64,000 nucleotides of DNA, taken from the NCBI RefSeq assembly GCF_000745005.1, contig NZ_JQNB01000001.1, positions 620,001 through 684,000 on the forward strand. Reading direction: 5' to 3'. The stretch is from Luteibacter sp. 9135. GTDB lineage: Bacteria > Pseudomonadota > Gammaproteobacteria > Xanthomonadales > Rhodanobacteraceae. This document shows positions 35,547 through 47,138 of the stretch, piece after piece (position 1 is the stretch's first letter; each line of letters opens with the position of its first letter). The notes beneath the pieces were generated by a model. It did not search any database. It was not told the origin of the DNA and saw only the letters and a list, made by a program, of their open reading frames with translations. The translations under genes and the position numbers were made by a program.

Positions 35547-35879
35547 TCATTCGGCCACGGGATGCTGCTCGACCACCTTGTCGACATGCCACGTCACCGA
35601 CGATGCGCCCGCCACGGGCGACCGGGCGTGAACCTCGGTGACCTTCAACAGGTACTCGTTGCCTGCCTTCCAGTCCAAGCCCTCGAGGGGCGCCGAGGTA
35701 ACCTGCCATGGCTGCTTCGGCGTCTCGCGGTACTGCAGGCAGTCGTTTTTCACGGCGCCGGGCGAACATGGCGCCTTGGTGCCGGCGATGTACAGCAACC
35801 GGGAACGCGATCCGCTGTCGGGAGAGGTGGCGCAGGCGGCAAGCGAGAGGACGGCGGCAGAAAGCAACACGAGGCGCAT
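35547..35879 (-). CDS. DUF4377-domain lipoprotein
   Basis: 110 residues from MRLVLLSAA at 35879, chosen for its lipoprotein signal with lipobox SLAAC (Cys15). The mature part carries a DUF4377-like segment: APCSPGAVKNDCLQYRE with a Cys pair, W at QPWQVTSAPLEGLD, and WKAGNEYLLKVTEV. Family members are small outer-membrane-associated lipoproteins with the HslJ-like fold, sometimes linked to heat or acid stress. Followed by the shared terminator. Confidence 0.8.
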   Translation of the reverse strand: MRLVLLSAAVLSLAACATSPDSGSRSRLLYIAGTKAPCSPGAVKNDCLQYRETPKQPWQVTSAPLEGLDWKAGNEYLLKVTEVHARSPVAGASSVTWHVDKVVEQHPVAE

Positions 35880-35970
35880 GGCGGATATCCGAAGTCGTAT
35901 GCGAAAGATGAATAGCAGCATCGTCGTGGCAATGCCATGGACGGTGCGTGATGCCGAGCGGGGCATCGCC

Positions 35971-35999
35971 AAAAAAAGGGGCCGGATAGTTCCGGCCCC
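35971..35999 (-). terminator. Rho-independent terminator of aceE
   Basis: Stem GGGGCCGGA (35978-35986) and TCCGGCCCC (35991-35999) with loop TAGT; on the minus strand it is followed by seven T. It lies 32 bases after the aceE stop codon and ends that transcript. Confidence 0.88.
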
Positions 36000-36031
36000 T
36001 TCGGCGTGACGTGTAAACGGCGCGAGCCCGG

Positions 36032-38725
36032 TCAGACGGTCATCGGGTTCGGCTTGTCCATGTCGAGCTTGTACTCCTTGATGGCGCGGCTGACGTCCTT
36101 GGCGTTGACCTTGCCTTCCTTCGCCAGCGCGGACAGGGCCGCCTGGGCGATCCAGTAGCGATCGACCTCGAAGTGGCTGCGCAGGTGTGCGCGGCTATCG
36201 CTACGGCCGTAACCATCCGTGCCCAGCACCGTGTAACGCATGCCGTCCGGCATGAACGCGCGCACCTGGTCGGCGAATTCGCGGACGTAGTCGGTCGCGG
36301 CGATGGCCGGGCCCTGGCGGTCGGCAAGCAGACCGGTGATGTACGGCACGCGCTGCGGGGATTCCGGATGCAGGCGATTCCAGCGCTCTGCATCGAAGCC
36401 CTCGCGACGGACCTCGGAGAAGCTCGGTACCGACCAGATGTCCGACGACACGCCGAAGTCCTTCTCGAGCAACTCGGCCGCGGCGATGACTTCGCGCAAA
36501 ATCGTGCCCGAGCCCATCAGCTGGACGCGCGGCTCGTTCTTCTTCGCCTTGCCACCGTCCTTGAACAGGTACATGCCCTTGACGATGCCTTCCTCGCTGC
36601 CCTTGGGCAGGTCGGGGTGGGCATAGTTCTCGTTCATCACGGTGATGTAGTAGTAGACGTCTTCCTGCTCCTGCATCATGCGGCGCGTGCCGTCCTGCAT
36701 GATCACGGCCAGCTCGTAGGAGAAGGTCGGGTCGTAGGAGACGACGTTCGGGATCGCGCCGGACAGCAGGTGCGAGTGACCGTCCTCGTGCTGCAGGCCT
36801 TCACCGTTGAGCGTGGTGCGACCCGACGTACCACCGATGAGGAAGCCGCGAGCGCGCATGTCGCCGGCGGCCCAGCAGAGGTCGCCGATGCGCTGGAAGC
36901 CGAACATCGAGTAGTAGATGAAGAACGGCAGCATCGGCACGTTGCTGATGCTATAGCTGGTGGCCGCGGCCAGCCAGGCGCTCATGCCGCCGGCCTCGCT
37001 GATGCCTTCCTGCAGCACCTGGCCCTTCTGGTCCTCGCGGTAGTACAGCAGCTGGTCGGCGTCCTGCGGACGGTACTTCTGACCGAACGGCGCGTAGATA
37101 CCGATCTGGCGGAACATGCCTTCCATGCCGAAAGTGCGGGCCTCGTCGGCCACGATCGGCACGATGCGCGGGCCGAGCTCCTTGTCGCGGAGCATGAGGT
37201 TCATGCCGCGCACCAGGGCCATGGTGGTGGAGATTTCGCGGTCGCCGGTGCCCTTGGTGATCTGCTCGAACGAGGTGAGGTCCGGCGCCTTGAACGACTG
37301 GTCGGACTTGCGGCGGCGCTGCGGCAGCGAGCCGCCGAGCGCGCGACGGCGCTCGAGCATGTACTGCACTTCCTCCGAGTCCTTGCCCGGGTGGTAGTAC
37401 GGCACGTCTTCGAGCTTGTCGTCGGATACCGGGATGTTGAAGCGGTCGCGGAAGGCGCGGATGGCGTCCAGATCCATTTTCTTCTGGTTGTGCGCCGGGT
37501 TCTGCGACTCACCCGCGGCGCCCATGCCGTAGCCCTTCACCGTCTTGGCGAGGACGACGGTGGGCATGCCCTTGGTGTTCACGGCCGCGTGGTAGGCCGC
37601 ATAGACCTTGTGCGGGTCGTGACCGCCACGGTTGAGGCGCCAGATGTCGTCGTCGGACATGTTGGCGACGAGCGCGGCGGTTTCCGGATACTTGCCGAAG
37701 AATTTCTCGCGCGTATAGGCGCCACCGAAGGCCTTGCAGGCCTGGTACTCGCCGTCCACGGTTTCCATCATCAGCTGGCGCAGCTTGCCCGAGGTGTCGC
37801 GGGCGAGGAGCGGGTCCCAGTAGCTGCCCCAGGCCACCTTGATGGCATTCCAGCCGGCGCCACGGAACACGCCTTCCAGTTCCTGGATGATCTTGCCGTT
37901 GCCACGGACGGGACCGTCGAGGCGCTGCAGGTTGCAGTTGATGACGAAGATGAGGTTGTCGAGGCCTTCGCGACCGGCCAGCGAAATGGCGCCGAGCGAT
38001 TCCGGCTCGTCGGATTCGCCGTCGCCCATGAAGCACCAGATCTTGCGGTCGGACTTGGGAATGAGCCCGCGGTGCTCGAGGTACTTCCAGAACTGCGCCT
38101 GGTAGATCGCCTGGATGGGGCCCAGGCCCATGGACACGGTGGGCACCTGCCAGTAGTCCGGCATCAGCCAGGGATGCGGGTAGGACGACAGGCCACGGCC
38201 CTTGCCCTCCACTTCCATGCGGAAGAGGTCGAGCTGGTCTTCGCCGATGCGGCCCTCGAGGAACGAGCGCGCATAGACGCCGGGCGCCGAATGGCCCTGG
38301 TGGAACACCAGGTCGCCCGGATGGTCCGCGCTGGGCGCGCGCCAGAAATGGTTGAAGCCGACGTCGTACAGCGTGGCCGACGAGGCGAAGCTGGAAATAT
38401 GCCCGCCGAGGTCGCCGGGCTTGCGGTTGGCGCGCACCACGGTGGCCAGGGCGTTCCAGCGGACCAGCGAGCGGATGCGCCACTCGATGGCGGCATCGCC
38501 GGGGCTGCGCGCTTCCATGTGCGGCGGGATGGTGTTGACGTACTCCGTGGTCGGGTCGAACGGCAGGTAGCCGCCCGCGCGACGGGTGGAGTCGACCATG
38601 CGCTCCAGCAGGTAATGCGCTCGCTCGGTGCCGTCGTGGTTGATGACGGCGTTGAGCGACTCGACCCATTCACGGGTCTCGGTGGGGTCGAGATCCTGGT
38701 TCAGGATGTCGTCGATCTGGTCCAT
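36032..38725 (-). CDS. aceE: Pyruvate dehydrogenase E1 component, homodimeric type
   Basis: 897 residues, the size of gammaproteobacterial AceE (about 887). Thiamine-diphosphate enzyme that decarboxylates pyruvate and acetylates the E2 lipoyl domain. The cofactor motif GDGESDEPES and the conserved NLQRLDGPVRGNG lie near residues 230-270. GGAG lies upstream of the ATG. No aceF or lpd is adjacent: the gene is followed by its own terminator and preceded by 141 bases separating it from maeB, so it is monocistronic here. Confidence 0.98.
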   Translation of the reverse strand: MDQIDDILNQDLDPTETREWVESLNAVINHDGTERAHYLLERMVDSTRRAGGYLPFDPTTEYVNTIPPHMEARSPGDAAIEWRIRSLVRWNALATVVRANRKPGDLGGHISSFASSATLYDVGFNHFWRAPSADHPGDLVFHQGHSAPGVYARSFLEGRIGEDQLDLFRMEVEGKGRGLSSYPHPWLMPDYWQVPTVSMGLGPIQAIYQAQFWKYLEHRGLIPKSDRKIWCFMGDGESDEPESLGAISLAGREGLDNLIFVINCNLQRLDGPVRGNGKIIQELEGVFRGAGWNAIKVAWGSYWDPLLARDTSGKLRQLMMETVDGEYQACKAFGGAYTREKFFGKYPETAALVANMSDDDIWRLNRGGHDPHKVYAAYHAAVNTKGMPTVVLAKTVKGYGMGAAGESQNPAHNQKKMDLDAIRAFRDRFNIPVSDDKLEDVPYYHPGKDSEEVQYMLERRRALGGSLPQRRRKSDQSFKAPDLTSFEQITKGTGDREISTTMALVRGMNLMLRDKELGPRIVPIVADEARTFGMEGMFRQIGIYAPFGQKYRPQDADQLLYYREDQKGQVLQEGISEAGGMSAWLAAATSYSISNVPMLPFFIYYSMFGFQRIGDLCWAAGDMRARGFLIGGTSGRTTLNGEGLQHEDGHSHLLSGAIPNVVSYDPTFSYELAVIMQDGTRRMMQEQEDVYYYITVMNENYAHPDLPKGSEEGIVKGMYLFKDGGKAKKNEPRVQLMGSGTILREVIAAAELLEKDFGVSSDIWSVPSFSEVRREGFDAERWNRLHPESPQRVPYITGLLADRQGPAIAATDYVREFADQVRAFMPDGMRYTVLGTDGYGRSDSRAHLRSHFEVDRYWIAQAALSALAKEGKVNAKDVSRAIKEYKLDMDKPNPMTV

Positions 38726-38866
38726 GGAAGCTCCGCTCGCGCGTCACGCGCGCTCATGGGGGGTCTGAAGAAGCCCGCGGGGTGGCGGGAAAACCTTTCC
38801 ATGATACCGCAACGTATTCACATACGCGGCGGTATGGGGGGATTTGCCTCGTGGCAAACGGGACGA

Positions 38867-41167
<2,301 letters not shown>

Positions 41168-41388
41168 GGCGTCCTGTGGGGGCTTTGGGGAGAGGGGCCG
41201 GCGCGAACGGTACCGCGCGCCGGCAGCACACGATGTTAGCACCGCGACCGCGACGATCCTGCCTCGGGGTGTGTTGCATTGCGACATCCAGTGATATGAA
41301 AAACCTACGGTTGCTTCTCTGTAAAGCCGACAGACCCACCGCCCCGACCGACCTACGGTGACCGGCCCACGCCATCACACGGACTGTC

Positions 41389-43266
41389 ATGAAACGTCTC
41401 GTCGCCGCCGCCATGCATGCCTGCATCATCCTTCCCGCGCTCGCCATCGCATCGCCGCCACCGCTGGACGAAGCAGCGTTGCGACGGCGCCTGCTCGCGC
41501 TGCCCACACAGGGCCCGCGCGAGACGGTTGTGGAACTTCCCGTCGAGGACGGCCCTGCCTGGCCGTTCCGGATACGTGCCTCCGGCACGCTGCCGCCCGC
41601 GCTGCTCAAGCGCTATCCCGGGCTGCGCAGCTTCCGCGGCGCCGACGACAAGGGCCGTACGCTTCGCCTCGACCTTTCGCCTTCCGGGGTGCGGGCCAGC
41701 GTGCGCGACGGCGGAACCACATGGACGTTCCGACCCGGGCAGCCGGTGCGACGCGAGCGAACGGGGTACACCGGCCCGGAGGCGCATGTCGGAGCCATTC
41801 CCGGCTCGACGACCGGCACGCCCGCGGACCCGGCCATGAGCGGCGCGCCGGTCACGGCCACCCTGGCCCACGGCGCCGGTGCGATTCGTCACGATTTCCG
41901 CCTGGCGGTGGCCGCCGGCAGCCGCTATGTCGCCAGCACGGGCGGCACGATGACCACCGCGCTCGCGGAGATCGCCCATGCGGTCAACCAGGCGAACGAG
42001 GTATTCGAGACGGACGTCGGTGTGCACTTCACCCTGGTCGACCGCAACGACCGGATCATCCGGCCCGATCCGGAACGCGACCCGTTCGAAACCCATGACC
42101 CCGGCATGGCCGCGGTCATGCTGATCGACCGGGACATCGGTGCCGGGCGCTACGACATCGGCCACGCCGTCCTGACCTATACGGGCGGCGAAAGCCACGT
42201 CGGCACCTCGTGCAGCGACGCGCGCGACGCCGATTTCTTCGCCACGCACAAGGCCGCGGCCTGGAGCGGCCACCCGGCGCCCGCCACGGAATCCTTCGCC
42301 ACCGGCTATCTCATCCACGTTTTAGGCCGCCAGCTCGGCGCGTGGCCCACCGCCAACGGCTGCCGTCACGATACTTTGGACGATCGGGCCATGGAGCCCG
42401 GCGGTGGCAGCACGGCCATGGGCTATGCGCCCGCCGGTTGCGGCGGTGAGGGGCAGTGGTTGCAGACCCGCTCGGACCGCTACTTCCACGCCGCCAGCAT
42501 CGAGCAGATGCAGGCATGGCTGGCCTCGCGGGGCGGTCGTTGCGCCACCCGACGACTGCGCGACGTCGCGGCACCCTGGATCGATCCCGAATCGCTGGCG
42601 GACCGGTCCGTGATACCGGCCCGCACGCCCTTCGTGCTCGACGCGCGCGTGGAGGCCAGCACACCCGATCGCCGCCTCACCTACGCCTGGGAGCAGATGG
42701 ACCCCGGCACCGGGCAACGCGGCCCCTTGCACGATATGGGCGATGGCCCGCTGTTCCGCTCGTTCCCCCCGGTGGCCGTCAGCTGGCGGGTCTTCCCGCG
42801 CATGGCTGCCGTGCTCGGTCACGCGGTCGCCGAACCCGGCGAAACCCTGCCGACCACATCACGCCAGCTCGCCTTCCGCCTCACCGTGCGCGACAACGGC
42901 GGCGACAGTGCCACGGTCGCATCGGCCGACACGCGCCTTCGTGTCGTGGACACCGGGCGGGCCTTCGCGGTCGTCGCACCGACGGCAGGCAGCACGGCTC
43001 CGGCGGGAGGCCGCTTGCGGGTAGCGTGGGACGTCGCGGGAACCGACACCGCACCCATCTCGTGCCATTTCGTGGCCATCGACCTGTCGCTGGATGGCGG
43101 GCTGTCGTGGCTGGCGCCCGCCCTGGCGGTCGACGAACGCAACGATGGCGACGCGGAGGTCACCCTTCCCGCACACCGGGCGACCACGGAGGCGGCCAGG
43201 CTGCGCGTGCGCTGCGACTGGCGGCCCTTCTTCGCCGTGTCGCCGGGCGATTTCCGCATCCGATGA
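41389..43266 (+). CDS. Reprolysin-like (M12-type) exported protein with lost zinc site
   Basis: 625 residues with a signal peptide ending near AIAS. Residues about 155-385 align with bacterial reprolysin-like metallopeptidases: an AEIAHAVNQANEVFETDVGV helix, RYDIGHAVLTYTGG, and the Met-turn region EPGGGSTAMGYAPAGC (Met344). The zinc motif HExxHxxGxxH is destroyed: the residues are His310-Val311-x2-Arg314-x5-Pro320, so the catalytic Glu and two of three His are gone. The C-terminus (about 400-625) holds beta-sandwich domains, as in secreted adhesins. Likely a pseudo-enzyme with binding function. Confidence 0.82.
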   Translation: MKRLVAAAMHACIILPALAIASPPPLDEAALRRRLLALPTQGPRETVVELPVEDGPAWPFRIRASGTLPPALLKRYPGLRSFRGADDKGRTLRLDLSPSGVRASVRDGGTTWTFRPGQPVRRERTGYTGPEAHVGAIPGSTTGTPADPAMSGAPVTATLAHGAGAIRHDFRLAVAAGSRYVASTGGTMTTALAEIAHAVNQANEVFETDVGVHFTLVDRNDRIIRPDPERDPFETHDPGMAAVMLIDRDIGAGRYDIGHAVLTYTGGESHVGTSCSDARDADFFATHKAAAWSGHPAPATESFATGYLIHVLGRQLGAWPTANGCRHDTLDDRAMEPGGGSTAMGYAPAGCGGEGQWLQTRSDRYFHAASIEQMQAWLASRGGRCATRRLRDVAAPWIDPESLADRSVIPARTPFVLDARVEASTPDRRLTYAWEQMDPGTGQRGPLHDMGDGPLFRSFPPVAVSWRVFPRMAAVLGHAVAEPGETLPTTSRQLAFRLTVRDNGGDSATVASADTRLRVVDTGRAFAVVAPTAGSTAPAGGRLRVAWDVAGTDTAPISCHFVAIDLSLDGGLSWLAPALAVDERNDGDAEVTLPAHRATTEAARLRVRCDWRPFFAVSPGDFRIR

Positions 43267-43310
43267 ACAGGCAGGCCCATGCCGCACGACCAGGGCACCG
43301 CGGGCTGCAT

Positions 43311-44591
43311 TCAGAGGCCGAGCGAGATTTCCTCGGCTTCGACGCCCGCCATGTGGATGTGGTTGACGAACAAAGAAAAAGCCAGCTTTCCGGCCAGCCC
43401 GTGCACGTGCTGCATCCAGGGTGGCAGGTAGCGAGGTGCGGCGATGTCGCCGGAGGCGAAGTGGGCCTCCAGGCTCATCACGTCATGCAGCGCCAGCTTG
43501 CCCGCGAACAGGTTGCGCAGCAGGTCGAGGCGACGCTGGCGCAGCGCCCAACGGAAGAACGTATGCACCGCCAGCAACCCGGTCAGGTACACGTTGTCCT
43601 TGGCGAAGGCCGAACCACCGCCCAGCGGCACGCCACGGAACACGCGCTGCGCGGAGTGGAAACTGTCGGCGACGTTCTGCCCGCACGCCCGGAAATAACG
43701 GAACACCTCGACGAAGTCGGCACCGTTCAGCGCCATGTCGATCGCCAGGATGCGCAGGCTGATCCGCTTGAGCCGGGAGATGTCGATAGCGCCCGACATC
43801 AGCTCGGCGAACACCGCCAGGCCTTCCTGCGTGGCCGTCACACGGGGCGAGGTACGTGCCAGCGACGCCAGCACGGGCTGCTCCCGGCCATTGAGCGCCG
43901 TAAGCGAATGCACGAAGGCTTCATGGGCCAACAGCTGGTGGCGGTCGTATTCGGTGAAGCGGACCCCGCCACGCAGGCGGATACGGGTTGCACCGGCCGC
44001 CGCCTTGGCCGTCAACTCAGGATCGACCTCCACGGAGATGACCCCGGGCGAGAAGAAGGCATCCAGCTGCGCGGCCATGTCGCAGCGAAGCTCGTCGGCG
44101 GGGATGCTGCCGGAGGCATCCTCGGTTTCCAGGTCGGCACCCAGTTCGTCGGCCAGGTCCACGAAATAGCGCGCCGCATCCAGGTTGCTGCGGTTGCTGC
44201 CGGGGATCGCGTCGCCGGGGCGGCCGTACAAGGCCACGGATGCGCGGGTGACGCCGTCCGTACCGGCCGATTCGAGCATCTGCGCGGCGATCCGCCAGGA
44301 TTCGGCCGTGCGCCGCAGGTAATCGGCGATCGGATGATCCTCGGCGGCTTCCGCCTCGATCGCTTCCAGTTCCGCCCGCGTCTCGTTCAACTGCGGCGGG
44401 TGGTAGCGAATGTCGGGAATCGAGAGGCGACCAGCACCGAACTCCGCGATCAGGCGTTCTTCGATCGAGGCCGACCACGACACCGTGGGCAGGATACGGA
44501 TCGCCCGGACGGCGCCGAGGAGGCGCTGGTCGAGCGCCGCATAGCGCCGCATCTCGGCAGAGAGGTGACGTGGGTCGACATGGGCGTGCAT
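43311..44591 (-). CDS. DUF1704 (flavohemoglobin expression-modulating QEGLA motif) protein, metallopeptidase-like
   Basis: 426 residues. The family motif ATQEGLAVFAE is present (Gln255, Glu256). A HEAFVH motif (His223, Glu224, His228) is the HExxxH zinc motif described for DUF1704 proteins such as eukaryotic tubulin tyrosine carboxypeptidase MATCAP; the QEGLA Glu is a likely third ligand. Bacterial members have been named after an effect on flavohemoglobin expression; the true substrate is unknown. The ferredoxin reductase gene ends 11 bases before its start on the same strand. Confidence 0.85.
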   Translation of the reverse strand: MHAHVDPRHLSAEMRRYAALDQRLLGAVRAIRILPTVSWSASIEERLIAEFGAGRLSIPDIRYHPPQLNETRAELEAIEAEAAEDHPIADYLRRTAESWRIAAQMLESAGTDGVTRASVALYGRPGDAIPGSNRSNLDAARYFVDLADELGADLETEDASGSIPADELRCDMAAQLDAFFSPGVISVEVDPELTAKAAAGATRIRLRGGVRFTEYDRHQLLAHEAFVHSLTALNGREQPVLASLARTSPRVTATQEGLAVFAELMSGAIDISRLKRISLRILAIDMALNGADFVEVFRYFRACGQNVADSFHSAQRVFRGVPLGGGSAFAKDNVYLTGLLAVHTFFRWALRQRRLDLLRNLFAGKLALHDVMSLEAHFASGDIAAPRYLPPWMQHVHGLAGKLAFSLFVNHIHMAGVEAEEISLGL

Positions 44592-44602
44592 GGACGAAGA
44601 GT

Positions 44603-45349
44603 CTAGCGCGACGAAATGTATTTCTCGCGGCGGATGTGCTGCACCGCCAGGCCGTGGTCCTTCAGGGTGGCGAAGGCGGCGTCCACCATGTTGGGGTTGC
44701 CGCACAGGTAGGCGATGTCGTCTCCGGCGCTGGGCTCCAGCTCGGCCAGCATGTCCTGGACATAGCCCAGGCGGTCGTTCGGGCGCGGGTTGGGCCGGGC
44801 GCCACGGGACAGGCACGGATGGAACGTGAACCCCTCGTGTGTCCGCGCAAAGGCCTCGAACTCCTCGCCGTAGAGCAACTCGCCCTCGTTGCGGGCGCCG
44901 TAGAGCAGCACGAAACGGCAGCCGCGCGAGGCGATCAGGGCCTCGATCTGGGGCAGCATGGCGCGGTACGGGGTAACGCCGGTGCCGGTGGCGATGAGGA
45001 TGTAGCGCGCGTTGGTGTCGCCCTCCATCAGGCAGAACCGGCCATACGGGCCGCTGGCGTCCACGGTCTGGCCGTGTTCCAGCCCGCCCAGCAGCTTGGT
45101 GGCGGCCCCGCCCTCGACATAGCTCACCGCGATCTCGATGCGCCCGGCGGGGCTACCGCCGTCGCCCACGGTGGCGACGGAATAGCTGCGTTTGGTCGGC
45201 TTGCCGTCGTCGTAATGGAAGTGGACCTGCAGGAACTGGCCCGGGACGAAAGCCAGCGGCTGGCCGTCCGTCCGCTCGAAGGACAGGTGCCGCACCGCGG
45301 GGGCGAGCATGAAGCTGTCGGTCAGACGAAGCTGGAAGGGGTCGGCCAT
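44603..45349 (-). CDS. Ferredoxin/flavodoxin--NADP reductase-like flavoprotein
   Basis: 248 residues. FAD domain (about 1-95: GQFLQVHFHYDD, KRSYSVATVGDGG) and NAD(P) domain (about 100-245: LIATGTGVTPYRAMLP, LLYGARNEGELLY, AYLCGNPNMVDA). This is the Fpr-type reductase plan, moving electrons between NADPH and small iron-sulfur or flavin carriers. GGGAGTTTCC precedes the ATG. In operon with the DUF1704 gene, 11 bases apart. Confidence 0.9.
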   Translation of the reverse strand: MADPFQLRLTDSFMLAPAVRHLSFERTDGQPLAFVPGQFLQVHFHYDDGKPTKRSYSVATVGDGGSPAGRIEIAVSYVEGGAATKLLGGLEHGQTVDASGPYGRFCLMEGDTNARYILIATGTGVTPYRAMLPQIEALIASRGCRFVLLYGARNEGELLYGEEFEAFARTHEGFTFHPCLSRGARPNPRPNDRLGYVQDMLAELEPSAGDDIAYLCGNPNMVDAAFATLKDHGLAVQHIRREKYISSR

Positions 45350-45398
45350 GGAAACTCCCTGTTGACGCCAGGCGACAAAGGGGCCCGGCAAAGCCCGC

Positions 45399-45404
45399 TA
45401 TAAT
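45399..45404 (+). promoter_or_regulatory. Perfect TATAAT box inside an inverted repeat upstream of the ABC operon
   Basis: TATAAT lies 27 bases before the ABC ATPase start. It is enclosed by CCGCT and AGCGG (45395-45409), which can pair, so a protein or RNA structure could occlude it. No good -35 box is at the right spacing; a TTGACG is 31 bases upstream, too far. Candidate only. Confidence 0.35.
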
Positions 45405-45431
45405 AAGCGGCTTGTCATCCCGGCGCAGCCC

Positions 45432-46364
45432 ATGACCACTCCCGCTCTACACGTCCACGACCTCCGCAAGACCTACGCCAACGGTGTGGAAGCCCTCAAG
45501 GGCATCTCGCTCACGGTGCAGCCGGGGGATTTCTTCGCCCTGCTGGGGCCGAACGGCGCTGGCAAGTCCACGCTGATCGGCATCCTGTCCTCGCTGGTGA
45601 ACTCCACCTCGGGCGACGCCGAGGTCTTCGGGGTATCCATCCACAGGCACCGCAGCGATGCGATGCGCCTGATCGGCCTGGTGCCCCAGGAAATCAACTT
45701 CAACCAGTTCGAGAAACCGTTCGACATCTGCGTGAACCAGGCCGGCTTCTACGGCATTGGCCGCGCGGAAGCCGCGGTCCGTGCCGAAAAGTACCTGAAG
45801 GAACTGCGCCTGTGGGACAAGGCGCATGAGCAGGCACGCACCCTGTCGGGCGGTATGAAGCGCCGGCTGATGATCGCCCGCGCGATGATGAACGAGCCGA
45901 AGCTGCTGATCCTGGACGAGCCCACCGCCGGTGTGGACATCGAGATCCGCCGGTCCATGTGGCAGTTCGTCTCGGCCATCAACGAAGCCGGCACCACCGT
46001 GATCCTCACCACGCACTACCTGGAGGAAGCGGAGCAGCTGTGCCGCAACATCGCGATCATCGACCGGGGCCGCATCGTGCAGAACACGTCGATGAAGAGC
46101 CTGCTGGCCACCCTCGACGTCGAGACCTTCATGCTCGACGTGGCCAGCATGCCCACCTCGCTGCCCACGCCGCAGGGCGTGGTGCTCCGCGCGCTGGACG
46201 CCCACACCATCGAAGCCGAAATGTCCCGCTCCCACGACCTCAATTCGCTGTTCGCCACGCTGTCTGCCCACGGCATCACCGTGACGTCGCTGCGCAACAA
46301 GTCCAACCGGCTGGAGGAACTCTTCGTCCGCCTGGTGGAGCATGGCCGGGAGAACGCGGCATGA
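45432..46364 (+). CDS. ABC-2 type transporter, ATP-binding subunit (YadG-like)
   Basis: 310 residues. Walker A GPNGAGKSTL (about residues 39-48), signature LSGGMKRRLMIARAM (about 138-152), Walker B LLILDEPTAG (about 157-166). A C-terminal extension (about 225-310) is the DUF4162-like domain of this export subfamily. With the downstream permease, which overlaps by four bases, it forms an exporter; YadGH-type pairs handle lipid or drug-like substrates. Substrate unknown. Confidence 0.93.
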   Translation: MTTPALHVHDLRKTYANGVEALKGISLTVQPGDFFALLGPNGAGKSTLIGILSSLVNSTSGDAEVFGVSIHRHRSDAMRLIGLVPQEINFNQFEKPFDICVNQAGFYGIGRAEAAVRAEKYLKELRLWDKAHEQARTLSGGMKRRLMIARAMMNEPKLLILDEPTAGVDIEIRRSMWQFVSAINEAGTTVILTTHYLEEAEQLCRNIAIIDRGRIVQNTSMKSLLATLDVETFMLDVASMPTSLPTPQGVVLRALDAHTIEAEMSRSHDLNSLFATLSAHGITVTSLRNKSNRLEELFVRLVEHGRENAA

Positions 46365-47134
46365 GCGCCGCCCACAACCTCGTCGCGCTGGGCACCCTGG
46401 TGCGTCGCGAGATCATGCGCATCGCGCGCATCTGGACCCAGACGCTGATCCCGCCGGCCATCACGATGACACTGTACTTCGTCATCTTCGGCAAGCTGAT
46501 CGGCAGCCGCATAGGTGAAATGCATGGCTTCACCTACATGCAGTACATCGTGCCGGGCCTGGTGATGATGAGCATCATCACCAACAGCTACGGCAACATC
46601 TCCTCATCGTTCTTCGGCGCCAAATTCGGCCGCTACGTGGAAGAAATGCTGGTGTCGCCGATGCCCAACTGGGTGATCCTGCTCGGCTACGTCATCGGCG
46701 CGGTGGTGCGCGGCGTCACGGTGGGCGCGCTGGTGCTGGTCATCGCATTGTTCTTCACCGACCTGCACGTGTCGCACCCGCTGATCACCTTCCTCTCGGT
46801 GGTGCTGGGCGCCACGGTGTTCTCGCTGGCCGGTTTCGTCAACGCCGTGTTCGCCAAGAAGTTCGACGACATCGCGCTGGTACCGACCTTCATCCTCACG
46901 CCGCTGACCTACCTGGGCGGCGTGTTCTACTCGGTTGACCTGCTGTCCGAGCCCTGGCGCTCCCTCTCGATGGTCAACCCGATCCTGTACATGGTGAACG
47001 CGTTCCGGTTCGGCGTGCTGGGCGTCAGCGACGTGCCGGTCGGTACGGCGTTCGTGGTCATGGGGGTTTTCGTGGCCGGGCTGTCGGCCGTCGCGCTGCG
47101 CCTGCTCGGCCGCGGCGTGGGCATGCGCTCGTAA
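46361..47134 (+). CDS. ABC-2 type transporter permease (YadH-like)
   Basis: 257 residues, six membrane helices in the ABC2_membrane plan, including the C-terminal LTPLTYLGGVFYSVDLLSE-type loop typical of the YadH/NodJ branch. Its ATG overlaps the TGA of the ATPase gene (ATGA), so the two are translated together. Followed four bases later by rluF. Confidence 0.92.
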   Translation: MSAAHNLVALGTLVRREIMRIARIWTQTLIPPAITMTLYFVIFGKLIGSRIGEMHGFTYMQYIVPGLVMMSIITNSYGNISSSFFGAKFGRYVEEMLVSPMPNWVILLGYVIGAVVRGVTVGALVLVIALFFTDLHVSHPLITFLSVVLGATVFSLAGFVNAVFAKKFDDIALVPTFILTPLTYLGGVFYSVDLLSEPWRSLSMVNPILYMVNAFRFGVLGVSDVPVGTAFVVMGVFVAGLSAVALRLLGRGVGMRS

Positions 47135-47138
47135 ACCG

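Noticed and set aside
42456..44606. A 716-codon plus-strand frame
   Set aside because: Overlaps the reprolysin-like gene in another frame and lies antisense to the DUF1704 gene; both of these have recognisable motifs.
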